This document shows, piece after piece, positions 9,643 through 18,243 of a DNA stretch of 23,066 bases. A program made the position numbers and the translations under genes. This stretch comes from Gracilariopsis chorda (taxonomy: Eukaryota; Rhodophyta; Florideophyceae; Gracilariales; Gracilariaceae): positions 1 to 23,066 of the forward strand of contig NBIV01000712.1 in assembly GCA_003194525.1 (NCBI GenBank). The letters run 5' to 3'. The notes under the pieces are model-generated. The model did no database searches, was not told the origin of the DNA, and worked only from the letters and a program-made list of their open reading frames with translations. The stretch's first letter is position 1. Every line of letters begins with the position of its first letter.

Positions 9643-10847
9643 GCTTGGTAGATGTCAACAAACAGCACAGGTGCGATGAAAGACCTACGGCACTTAAGTA
9701 GTACAAAAATGGCAACAACGACAACAATAACAACAAAAACAACGACAACAACAACAACAAAACTTCAAATTCGGGCGCACTGACGGGAGAAACTACCTCC
9801 GCTACCCTAGGGTGTCGGACCCCTGGCCCCCGGAGATGCTCCGGGTACAAGACGTCTTCTTCTGTCTTCCCTCTCCTACGTCTAAGGAGAAGATGCGTCG
9901 CTCTCTACGAGGCTTCCAGAGGATGGTTAATGACCCAAGATATGCCTTCACCAAGTATAACCCTCTCTGGCCTCTTGCAAGAACTTGCGCGACCTCACAA
10001 CTGAAGCTACTATGGCAACCAAAGTACGCTGCTAACGCGCAACCACTTAAGGTCACACGCGGCCTGATCCTAAGAAGGAGGTCAGCCTACGCCACGTCGC
10101 CTCCCCGCACAAACGCCCAAGGGTCAGATGCACGGATCAAAAGCTCGTTATGGAATACCTTCGCAACAGCCCAAGAATCCCGACACGCAGTCAGGATCAA
10201 AACAAATAATTCAATCACCCGCACCAGCGCAGTACGCCACGGCACCCCGTCCACAGATGCACCCGCTGAACTTACCAGGTCTTAACGACCGTCACCGTTA
10301 TCTGTCCAAATGGACCGGTGGGAAGCCGCTCGACAGTACACCCGCTTTGGTTCAAGCCGCCAGGCTCACGTCCCCGGATACCTGGAATCATCCAAAGTAA
10401 CCCGGATCAACCGCTCGTCGCACTGGACACCAGATGATGATTAAGAAACACGAAAAACAAACAACTGCTGAGCACACGATCACGGAGCCCAGACTTCGAA
10501 ACTAGACCGACTCGACCTCACGGATACGACCCGACGAACGACTCGGGGATCCCAAAACACAAGATAGAGGGAGTGTCACACACAAAGTAGATAGCGATCG
10601 ACAACACGGGCAACAACGGAGGCCCAACTGAACAACGATAGCAAGTAAACGTCGAACCACTACCACCACAACGCCCTCAGGGAGGAACGCAAACCAAAGG
10701 AGAATGACCAACACCTACCAACAATGGGATCAAGACACCCGACGCAACGACGAAAGACGCAACAACAGCGAAACGGATGAACGGCGGTGAGGGAGAGCGG
10801 CGACAGACGAACGATACGGAAAGGGATAGCGGCAGCGGTCAGCGGGG
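9643..10847 (-). other. Copia-A unit B 5' leader (non-coding)
   Basis: Counterpart of 4777-5981, about 99% identical by eye. It holds the GUU tract (9713-9762), conserved leader block (9772-9826) and 7-bp hairpin (9829-9845). No gene is supported. Confidence 0.8.
9772..9826 (-). other. Conserved leader block with candidate hairpin (unit B)
   Basis: Same as 4906-4960; the hairpin arms fall at 9786-9800. Shared with the leader of element E. Confidence 0.6.
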
Positions 10848-10861
10848 CTGGGCCCATAACC
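10848..10861 (-). other. Primer binding site, initiator-Met half-tRNA type (unit B)
   Basis: GGTTATGGGCCCAG in element sense, immediately after the end of the right LTR; identical to unit A. Confidence 0.9.
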
Positions 10862-11640
10862 TGTTGAAAGTTGAAAGGAAGTTGAGGGGATGGAAGGGAA
10901 GTTCGCCAGCTCTAGCTTGGATTTACTTGGAGGTCCTTCAGGCACATCTTATATACCACTCTAAACTCGAATTGCGCGGGAACACCAACTACAAGTAAAA
11001 CCTAAACCACTAAGCAGGGACACTCAATACTACCAATCATCATCTAACATGACATAGCCAGCTCAGCACAACCTCATTACACCAACGCACACCAACGCAC
11101 CAATGTTCTGTAATAGTTACGTGCATACACATGACCATGACAAGGCACAAATTCACGACTCCAACACACGCCAGCACATGCCAACACATCACGGTAAGTC
11201 AACACGTCACGGTAAGTCGGCACGTAACCTGTGGTGTTAGTGCCATGTCATCATGTGGCAATGCACACAACACCCACGTCATCAATATACCCGTGCATGT
11301 GTAAACCTGTTGACAGTGCATGCGCACCTTACCATTGTACCAACCACTGCTGTACCACTTGTACCAGGTGTCAACCACTTCACCAGTACCCCCTGCACAC
11401 AACGTACACTGTGACCACTGTAGTAGCTGGACAAGTGGGTGTGTCCAACCGATCCAGTTATGCCATACCACTTGTACGCACCACGTTGCATATGTACATT
11501 TGCAGTAGCCAATCAGAAGCCAGTTTCACGTTGGGTTCGCGCACACGCGCATATGCGCTTTTGCAGAGGTACCCTCTAAAACAGCCCATGCTCCCCGGAA
11601 CATTTGGTTTTCAGTGACAGCACAGGTACTACTGCCAACA
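10862..11640 (-). repeat. Copia-A right LTR (5' LTR of unit B, end of array)
   Basis: Complete 779-bp LTR with TGTTG...CAACA ends. The TATA box is at 10948-10957 and the U3 module at 11464-11564. It carries a few private substitutions, for example CACGTG changed to CAAGTG. The first bases outside are GAGCA (11641-11645), the predicted target-site duplication of the array. Confidence 0.93.
11464..11564 (-). promoter_or_regulatory. Conserved U3 module, right Copia-A LTR
   Basis: Same ungapped block as in the other two Copia-A LTRs, with the palindrome, AACCCAACGTGAAAC and inverted CCAAT box intact. Confidence 0.7.
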
Positions 11641-11691
11641 GAGCAGGTCCCAAGAACAGCCCTCCGATATATCAAACTTTGGTTCCAAGTG
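11641..11691 (-). repeat. 51-bp fragment of an E-like LTR U3 (insertion target)
   Basis: In minus sense it reads CACTTGGAACCAAAGTTTG, then a stretch containing GGAGGGCTGTTCTTGGGACC. This matches element E's U3 at about 16695-16745 (CACTTGAAAACAAAGTTTC and GGAGGGCTGTTTTTGGGACC). Homology starts exactly at the inferred end of D's LTR and stops exactly at the Copia-A LTR. This indicates that both elements inserted into one older LTR. Confidence 0.7.
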
Positions 11692-12484
11692 TGTTGCAAA
11701 GCACGCGGGTTATGAAAACAAAAGGGAAGAAACAATGGGAGGAAGAAGAAACAAGAAAATAAAACAAGGAAGGTGGTCAGCCTTAGTCGACCAGTTTACT
11801 CGACAGCAGGCAAAGCCAATCTACATATACCGTACCGCACACACTTCACCGTCGTCGCGGCAAGCGACGGCGGTGGTTGCACCATTACACTACACGTTAT
11901 TCGTGTGTGCAGCTGTACACGAAAAGCGCACACAATCTAGAGGGTCACAATTTCAAATAACTAAATCAATCAATGCGGCAAATCTATTGCCAGTCCCTTG
12001 ATCTGGAACCAGCTCTAAAAAATCAACAATTACCATCCTTGCACTCCAACCCCTCTGCGCAGCCCGCAAACGCACATTGTCCCAAATCACCCAATACAGC
12101 TCCCATTCGCATCTTCGGCATTGCAGCACAACCGTCTACTGCGCGCACACTTGGACCAACCACATTGCTCCACTTGTGCATATCCGCAATCCAGTACCGT
12201 ACACTCCATAACACTTGTACGGTATACAATGCACATAGCATTTTGCAGTAGCCAATCACATTGCCGTTTCACGTTGGGTTTGAGCAGAGGCGCATATGCG
12301 CTTTTGGAGCGAGGGGCTCCAAAAGTGCCCATCGTCCCCTGAAGGTTTGGTTTTGGACCAAGCTGACACCTGCTGTGGGGGTTGGCCAGGCACTCGACCA
12401 CTTGTAGAGTTCAACACTTCAACAAAGTGTTGCTTTACGATGTCCCAGGACTACCAGGCACTCGACTATGTGCTAACGTCAACA
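11692..12484 (-). repeat. 3' LTR of element D
   Basis: About 793 bp with TGTTGACG at its element-sense start (12484) and GCAACA at its end (11692). The first 60 bp match E's LTR closely; the centre differs and repeats GTCGAGTGCCTGG. The candidate TATA is ACGGTATATG at 11822-11831. Just upstream of it in element sense is an inverted repeat (CCGTCG...CGACGG, 11849-11870). The pol stop codon TGA at 12479-12481 lies inside the LTR. The end at 11692 is supported by the homologous flank but not by a second D LTR. Confidence 0.75.
12207..12307 (-). promoter_or_regulatory. Conserved U3 module, element D LTR
   Basis: The 101-bp module with the same spacing as in Copia-A and E: GCGCATATGCGC, AACCCAACGTGAAAC, TGATTGGCTACTGCAAA and GTACAAGTG all present. 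The flanking and spacer bases differ more. Confidence 0.7.
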
Positions 12485-15151
12485 CTCCTCCTTGAGTTCC
12501 TGGGTCAGACCAACTCTATCCATGACCAATTGCGTCATAGCAGGACTAAGTGGCTTAGTGAGTATGTCAGATTCATTGTCCTCACTTGCCACATAGTCCA
12601 CGCTTATCACCTTGCTTTTGACCAAGTCCTGGATAAAGTGTATCTTCACGTCAATGTGTTTGGCACGTCCAGAGGGGCACCGCTCACCAATGGCCCACTC
12701 AATCGCACATTGATTATCTGAGCGTAGTGGAGTTCTGTCATTAACCGGTATCCCAGATTCCTCAAGTACTCGAGATATCCACATTAGCTCCTGACTTGCC
12801 ATCACCAATGCGTAGTACTCAGACTCGGCTGTAGACAATGCCACCGACGCCTGCTTACGGGCACCGTAGAAACAAACACATGACCCAAGTTTGATCATAA
12901 AGCCAGACAAAGACTTGCGATCCGTGGTGTGGCCTGCGTAATCATAGTCCACATAACCATTCAGCAGCAGGTTCCCACGGTGATAAACAAGTCCATGGTG
13001 AGTAGTGCCACGTAAATACCTTAGCACGCGCTTCACCGCTCGATGACAATACCGAGTTGGTGCTTTCTGAAAGCGTGCTAGGATAAGTACAGGTGCCAAT
13101 ATGTCCAAACGCGTGCGTAATGCCAGGTACAGCAGAGACCCGATCATCTGCTGATACAACTGGACTTCAAATTGGGACTCGTCCTCCTCCGCATCAAGCA
13201 AGGAAAAGAAGGATTCCACCATTGGGCTTCGTGCAGGCTTGCTACATTCCAGTCCAAACCGACGTAACATTCCACTGACATACAACGGCTGTGCTAGTTT
13301 CACACCTAACAAATGGCCATTGGAGTCCATGTTCCAGCTTAATTCAACACCAAGATACATTCTGACACGAGTCTCAACACGTAGGTCATACAGTGACTTG
13401 AGCTCCTCCACTATGTGGGAACGTTGTTCAGCAGTTGGCGTAAATATGAGAAGGTCATCTACGTATACCAGGATGTATGCGTAAGTGTTGCCGGCTAGTT
13501 TGCGCCTGAAAACACATGGTGCACTGGGTAGTTCTTCAAAACCTATGCCTGTAATGTCCGTGCTGAACTTCGTATGCCATGCCAGATGAGCCTGCTTAAG
13601 CCCGTATATCGCCTTTAGCAGTTTGTAGCATTGTGACTTGAGACCAGGAATGCCACGCGGTGACATCACCCACACATCTTCTTTGAGTTCACCATTAAGG
13701 AACGCTGTCTTTATGTCAACCTGTGCAACAAACATCTGCATACACAACATCAGGTACAGGAACATGCGAACCAAATTGAACGAAACAACTGGTGCATACG
13801 TCTCTAAGTAGTCCTCACCATATGTCTGGTGGTTGCCCCCAGCCACTATTCGAGCTCTAAATCGGTCAACAGAGTCATCTGCGTCATGTTTCACCTTCAG
13901 TATGACATGCGTTGGTAGTGGCTCGGACTTTGGTGAGTCATCAGGAATCCATGTAGCCTTGTATTCTAAAGATGCCAACTCTTCATCAATGGCATTTAGC
14001 CATTGCTCTCTTTCAGTTGGGGTGGCAGACAGTGCTTCCTTTAGTGTGGGATCATCACTCGTGGTCACCTCAACCTCAGATTTGGCAGTGCCAGCCATAT
14101 GCCACCAGCGTTGTGGTGCACGCCTTGTGCGACGAGGATACCGTGATTGTGACTCAGAGTCAACATTTTCCTGTTCAATGTCACCTCCATCGTCATTTGA
14201 CTGCTCTTCATCACTCGAACTGTCCTCGGCAGTATCAAAGTTTACTGTTGCAGGGTCAACCATAATGTCTGTTGGTGCCTCAGGGTGGTCTATTGTACCA
14301 TTTTCTGAGTTTGACATGATGTTTTCAACATCATCAACAGAGAATTCATCCGAACTGATGCTATCCATATCGTTCTCAGAATGATAAGTACTATCTGATG
14401 TGCTTTCGTCATCCATATAGTTGCCGAGATATGGTGCACCAAGGAACCTAGATTCATCAAAAGTGACATGACGGGACCTTACTATTCGAGGAATACCGTC
14501 GTCATCAGTAACTAGGACCTCATAAACACCATGCTCAAGAGTCTGCAAGTACACTCCCTCAAGTGCACGAGATTCGAACTTGGTGCCCGGGTTCATTTTC
14601 AATACATATGCGGCACATTCAAATACTCTGACATAGTTCAAACAAGCCCTGGTTTCAGTCACTAGCACATACGGTGTTACGCCAGTGGTGGAGTGCGGCA
14701 CTCTATTGCAAACATAAATAACATGTTTCAGTGCATATGACCACAAACATTCTGGAAGATTTGCTTGAATGAGCAAAGCTCGGGCAGCTTCACCCATAGT
14801 GCGATTGATGCGCTCTGCAATGGCATTATGTTCTGGGGTATACGGTGGAGAAAACGATACCTCCTGGAGACCATTCTTGGGATTCTCTTGCAAGGCAATG
14901 TACTCTTCGGCATTGTCAGAGTGCAGCCTTCGAATAAGCACATGCTCTCCTCCAAGCTGTTTGAGCTTCTGTCTCACACCCAAGAACACTTGTGCAATCT
15001 CAGACCTATGCATCATGAACCCAAGTACTGCATATCGCGAGTGATCATCCACAAATCCAGATGCATACCGGAATCGATCTGGGAACGATGGCACTAATGG
15101 ACCCATAATGTCTGAGTGCACAATGTCTCCAACGTTGTCAGATCTTTTCAA
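12479..15151 (-). CDS. Element D: integrase, reverse transcriptase, RNase H
   Basis: A 931-codon open frame (15274 to 12479) encoding most of a copia pol. The integrase core has HSDIMGP, HSDNAEEY and NAIAERINR. The spacing between the second Asp and the Glu is 33 residues rather than the 35 seen in Copia-A. An acidic Ser/Asp-rich linker leads to RT, with RARIVAGGNHQ, ETYAPVVSF, QVDIKTAFLNG and ILVYVDDLLIF. RNase H follows, with YVDYDYAG (E has YVDSDYAGD), ALSTAESEY, SDNQCA and DILTKPL. The frame ends in KEEC-stop, overlapping the LTR start. It is separated from gag-protease by an extra A in the run near 15148-15151. Of the elements in the window, only D has RT to RNase H in one unbroken frame. 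Confidence 0.92.
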   Translation of the reverse strand: MKRSDNVGDIVHSDIMGPLVPSFPDRFRYASGFVDDHSRYAVLGFMMHRSEIAQVFLGVRQKLKQLGGEHVLIRRLHSDNAEEYIALQENPKNGLQEVSFSPPYTPEHNAIAERINRTMGEAARALLIQANLPECLWSYALKHVIYVCNRVPHSTTGVTPYVLVTETRACLNYVRVFECAAYVLKMNPGTKFESRALEGVYLQTLEHGVYEVLVTDDDGIPRIVRSRHVTFDESRFLGAPYLGNYMDDESTSDSTYHSENDMDSISSDEFSVDDVENIMSNSENGTIDHPEAPTDIMVDPATVNFDTAEDSSSDEEQSNDDGGDIEQENVDSESQSRYPRRTRRAPQRWWHMAGTAKSEVEVTTSDDPTLKEALSATPTEREQWLNAIDEELASLEYKATWIPDDSPKSEPLPTHVILKVKHDADDSVDRFRARIVAGGNHQTYGEDYLETYAPVVSFNLVRMFLYLMLCMQMFVAQVDIKTAFLNGELKEDVWVMSPRGIPGLKSQCYKLLKAIYGLKQAHLAWHTKFSTDITGIGFEELPSAPCVFRRKLAGNTYAYILVYVDDLLIFTPTAEQRSHIVEELKSLYDLRVETRVRMYLGVELSWNMDSNGHLLGVKLAQPLYVSGMLRRFGLECSKPARSPMVESFFSLLDAEEDESQFEVQLYQQMIGSLLYLALRTRLDILAPVLILARFQKAPTRYCHRAVKRVLRYLRGTTHHGLVYHRGNLLLNGYVDYDYAGHTTDRKSLSGFMIKLGSCVCFYGARKQASVALSTAESEYYALVMASQELMWISRVLEESGIPVNDRTPLRSDNQCAIEWAIGERCPSGRAKHIDVKIHFIQDLVKSKVISVDYVASEDNESDILTKPLSPAMTQLVMDRVGLTQELKEEC
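12485..12497 (-). other. Polypurine tract of element D
   Basis: Element-sense CTCAAGGAGGAGTG next to the LTR start. The same position in E reads CTCGAGGAGGAGTG. Confidence 0.7.
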
Positions 15152-16642
15152 ACTTGCCCAGAAATGGCAGTTTATGTGCTTTGCCAAGACGACACGATCG
15201 ACATATCTCCTCCATGCAGTTGAGTTTTGGGACTCCGTCGACATGTTCATGAACCTTTTGTAGGTCATACTCATTCATATGTGCCAGTCTGCGATGCCAC
15301 AATGTACTTGTGCTGTCGTCTGTTGCAGAAAGCATCTTGGATGTATCCCAGTGGTCAATGGGGTTGGGTAGCATGTACAGACGGGAACGATTATGACGAG
15401 TCCCACGTCCAATGTCAAACCCGTGCTCATGTTGTAGGGTTACCTCCTTACCACAGAACCGTGACTGGATACCCTTGTCAGCTAAGCAACCTACAGATAC
15501 TAGGTTATATCCAAGATTCGGAACTAGCAGCACTTTCGCCAACCTGAGGTTCACATCCGAGAAGGGTAGTATGACATCTCCTTGTTGCGCGGCATTCACC
15601 GTGGTGTTGTCAGCTAGCTCAATTGTCTTCTCTGGTATGTCAATCAGTGTGTCTGGAACGAACGCAGATACAGAACAGAAGAAATGAGACGTAGCACCAC
15701 TGTCCGCATAAGTGTCGATGTGACTAATAGCTGGCGGTACCACTGAAGACTTCTCACTAGCAACACCAGCAATCTCAACTTTGGACGCTCTACTGGATGA
15801 CTTCCCAGAACGCTTTGGCTTCTCAACTGCGTTCACCCTCAGCTGGTCCAAGATTGCTTGTGGCAGATGGTTTTCAGGGTTGTCTGGATTCACGTGACAT
15901 CGGTCTTGGGTATGTCCATCACGGTCGCAGAAGGTGCAGTGGTACCCGTTTCTGCTTCCAGCAGCATACGCACGACCAGTGGGGTCGTTAACAGTGGTCG
16001 AATCTGACGCGTTACCATCATTTTCATTACCAATCGATGATCTGCTGTGTCCACTTATTCGGGCACCACCCTTGTACCTGTTCTTTTTGCGATTACGACC
16101 TCTACTGGAACTACCTGAACCCATTTGACGAGCATTATATTCATCAATCAGGGTTGTCGCCACATAGTCCCATGTCAGTTCGGAGATCTCCTTGGTCCTA
16201 AGTGCTGCGGCAGTTGACTCCAAAGAGCAGTTGGGGTCAATAGAGGCCAGAAGCATAGGTGCCTTGTGAGACTCAGGTATAGCCGCATCCTTGCCCATGC
16301 GGTCCAGCTGCGAGAATGGAGAGGCAAACTGGTCCACATACTCAGACATGTTTTGGCCTTTGTATGACATTCTGAACAGCTGAGTCTGCACAGCTATACG
16401 AGACACAGTCCTGTTTGAGGCATATCTCGCATCAAGTAGTTGAAGCATGTGACCAGGGTCATCATCCACATCCATGACTACACGCAGTGGGGCATCACCA
16501 AGTGCACAAATGATGATTGCACATGCCTTTTCGCGCTTTGCAAGTATACGGGAGGGTGTCTGGGTCGCACTAGAAATAGACGCTTGTGTCATTGTGGCAC
16601 TAGATGACTCCTCCGAACTGGACATAACCACATTCCAGATGT
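15138..16642 (-). pseudogene. Element D: gag (N terminus lost) and protease
   Basis: The open frame runs 16880 to 15138, but codons upstream of 16642 come from antisense LTR of element E and are not gag. Real gag begins at IWNVVMSSSEESS, matching E from about residue 43. It includes the capsid region, zinc knuckle CTFCDRDGHTQDRC, protease DTYADSGATSHFF and pre-integrase LWHRRLAHMNEYDL with CRSCRLGKAHKLPF. It ends at a stop after KFEKI, caused by one extra A relative to E. The 5' break is E's insertion. The missing 43 or so codons should resume past the right edge. Confidence 0.88.
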
Positions 16643-16746
16643 TGATGTTAGCACGTAGTCGAGTGCCGGGTAGTACTGGGACATCATGGTGCAACACTTG
16701 AAAACAAAGTTTCATATAACGGAGGGCTGTTTTTGGGACCTGCTTT

Positions 16747-16847
16747 ACAAAAGCGCATATGCGTGTGTTCTCAAACCCAACGTGAAACGGGCATATGATT
16801 GGGTACTGCAAACACTCATATGCAACGTATTGGGTACAAGTGTTATG
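16747..16847 (+). promoter_or_regulatory. Conserved U3 module, element E 5' LTR
   Basis: Same ungapped 101-bp module as in Copia-A and D; by hand count about 84 of 101 positions equal Copia-A. The palindrome is 10 bp here (CGCATATGCG). The base after ATTGG is G in this LTR and C in the 3' LTR. Confidence 0.7.
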
Positions 16848-17324
16848 CATTCTATGGGCTCTTGGCACGGAACTGGCCACTTGGCATAAGGTGAATGGGT
16901 ATGGTACTGAAGAATATGTGTGGCTACATGTGGTTTACAGGTATATGGAAGTGTGTCATGTGTGCGGTTGTGCAAGCAGGCACGTGCCATGCACGCAACA
17001 CACCTAGCGTATGTACATGGATGCGGTGGCATGTGTATTTGTGCTTTGTCATTGTCATGATGATGCGAGTAAGTGTTTATACAGTGCTGCAACATGCTGG
17101 CACATTGTTGGCGTGTCCGGTTCACTTATTGTGCGTTGCTGGCTACTTGGTTCACTTGGTCTGCATTGTTGTAATGTGTTGTTATGTTGTTATGCATGGT
17201 TGTACTTGGCTGTAATCAGTGTGTGCAACCCTTATTGTGTTATGTTTGTTTATGATTGGTAGTATTGGGTGTCCCCACTTAGTGGTATAGGGTTTTCTTG
17301 TAGTTGTAGTGTGACGTAGAGGTG

Positions 17325-17333
17325 CTATATAAC
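17325..17333 (+). promoter_or_regulatory. TATA box of element E LTR
   Basis: CTATATAAC, about 118 bp before the LTR end and about 480 bp downstream of the U3 module. Likely core promoter for E. Confidence 0.65.
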
Positions 17334-17450
17334 ACGCTGAAGTTGCACTACCAAGTAAACTCGCCCCAAGACTGGCAACCTTCACTGCTTCTTTTTCTTC
17401 TTTCTTTGTTCTACAGATCCGCCGTAGCCCAACTAACATTACTATCATCA

Positions 17451-17464
17451 GGTTATGGGCCCAG
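17451..17464 (+). other. Primer binding site, initiator-Met half-tRNA type (element E)
   Basis: GGTTATGGGCCCAG directly after the LTR end CATCA. It is the same 14 bases as in Copia-A and complementary to the anticodon arm of initiator tRNA-Met. Confidence 0.9.
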
Positions 17465-17842
17465 AGTGTCGATTCTTTGCAGACGTCGCGCTTTACTAAT
17501 TCTTTTATTTGCGTTCTACGAAGCTGTTCTTGCGAGAAGTTTTGCGTATCTTGTGGAGGTACAGTTGTTGTGGTGAAAGTAGGCAAAGCGTTCAGAGACC
17601 CCTTCTCTGGTAAGCCGACCTGCGCCTGTTCCGATCCCTGCATCTGTGCTTCAGCGCACAAGGAAGACCGCGCTATTTTCCTGCAAGTGTCTAGCAGGGG
17701 TTAACTGGTGAACGCTTATCGCGACAGCTACTAACCTCCCTGGGACGACACGTAGGGATTATAAAGCCCCTCGTTCTGAAGTGCGCAGAACAGGGTAGGT
17801 CACGAAGAATTTCGTACCTCACCTGGAGAGAGTTACCAGGGT

Positions 17843-17896
17843 CCAGGGGTTCAACCCTTAGGGTAGCGGAGATAGTATCTCCCGTCAGTGCGCCCG
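17843..17896 (+). other. Conserved leader block with perfect hairpin (element E)
   Basis: Contains TAGGGTAGCGGAGATAG and CTCCCGTCAGTGCGCCCG, shared with the Copia-A leaders. Positions 17868-17882 (GGAGATAGTATCTCC) are an exact odd palindrome, giving a 5-bp stem with a 5-nt loop. Confidence 0.6.
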
Positions 17897-17993
17897 CTTT
17901 TACGAAGTTAGTTTCCTTTCCGAGTGTGCTTCAGAGCTGCTCGTGAGTATACTCCAGGCGTCGAGAACCCGAACTCCGCCTGTGATTCGCGTA

Positions 17994-18007
17994 CCAGACG
18001 CGTCTGG
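17994..18007 (+). other. Perfect 14-bp palindrome in E leader
   Basis: CCAGACGCGTCTGG is its own reverse complement. In an RNA leader such palindromes can act as kissing or dimer linkage sites; this is not demonstrated here. Confidence 0.5.
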
Positions 18008-18243
18008 ACGAGCGTTGAGACTTGGTTACACGGTCTCCGCTGGCGCCCTCGCTGTTAAGTGTTGAGTATAATCCACTCCAGCATCACCCACATAGTGTGA
18101 CATCCGCTATCAGTCCAAAGCTGTACCGCCAAAACAGCCCTCTCGTCTATTCTGATAGCGATTCTAAGCATCGAGTCCCTCACTCTGCTTCATTTTCGTA
18201 CCTTGTTTGTTCTAATTTCGGTTACTGAACTCGTTCTGGAACC

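Larger units (their letters stand above)
5996..11640 (-). mobile_element. Copia-A unit B (internally deleted, non-autonomous)
   Basis: Second unit of the tandem array: 5' LTR 10862-11640, PBS 10848-10861, leader, gag-protease-integrase and the first part of RT, then a direct jump into the middle LTR at 6773-6779. The PPT, RNase H and YVDD region are missing (equivalent of unit A about 735-1912). A frameshift in a C-run at 8245-8250 splits the rest. The shared interior is nearly identical to unit A, so both derive from a recent common element. Confidence 0.92.
11692..16642 (-). mobile_element. Copia element D (interrupted by element E)
   Basis: Minus-strand Ty1/copia element closely related to E. 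Seen here are the 3' LTR (11692-12484), PPT, RNase H, RT, integrase, protease and gag up to the equivalent of codon 43-44. There E's LTR begins. The missing gag N terminus, leader, PBS and 5' LTR should lie beyond the right window edge. The plus-strand flank AAGTG (11687-11691) is the predicted target-site duplication. Confidence 0.88.
16643..17450 (+). repeat. 5' LTR of element E
   Basis: 808 bp, TGATG...CATCA, bounded on the right by the PBS. The start could instead be 16640 (TGTTGATG), since D's LTR starts TGTTGACG. The target-site duplication is then GATGT or CCAGA; this cannot be settled without the right flank. A CACGTG palindrome (GGCACGTGCC) lies at 16979-16988. Confidence 0.9.
17465..18243 (+). 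other. Element E 5' leader, structured and non-coding
   Basis: About 780 bp between PBS and gag. No gene is supported. It contains several inverted repeats: GTTCTG/CAGAAC (17773-17791), AGGTcACGAA/TTCGTACCT (17797-17819), the conserved block (17843-17896) and the perfect palindrome CCAGACGCGTCTGG (17994-18007). Such structured leaders usually hold packaging and dimerisation signals; that role is inferred here. Confidence 0.75.

Noticed and set aside
11735..12001. 88-residue plus-strand frame beginning MGGRRNKKIKQG
   Set aside because: It lies within element D's 3' LTR, antisense to its R-U5 region; low-complexity basic start, no domain.
16643..16880. N-terminal extension of the D gag frame, starting at an ATG at 16880
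   Set aside because: These codons are antisense sequence of element E's LTR, joined to D by the insertion. They have no counterpart in E's gag.
17845..17862. GGTTCAACCC in the E leader resembling a tRNA T-arm or B box
   Set aside because: No cloverleaf or A box at the right distance, and the matching Copia-A position does not keep the B-box consensus.
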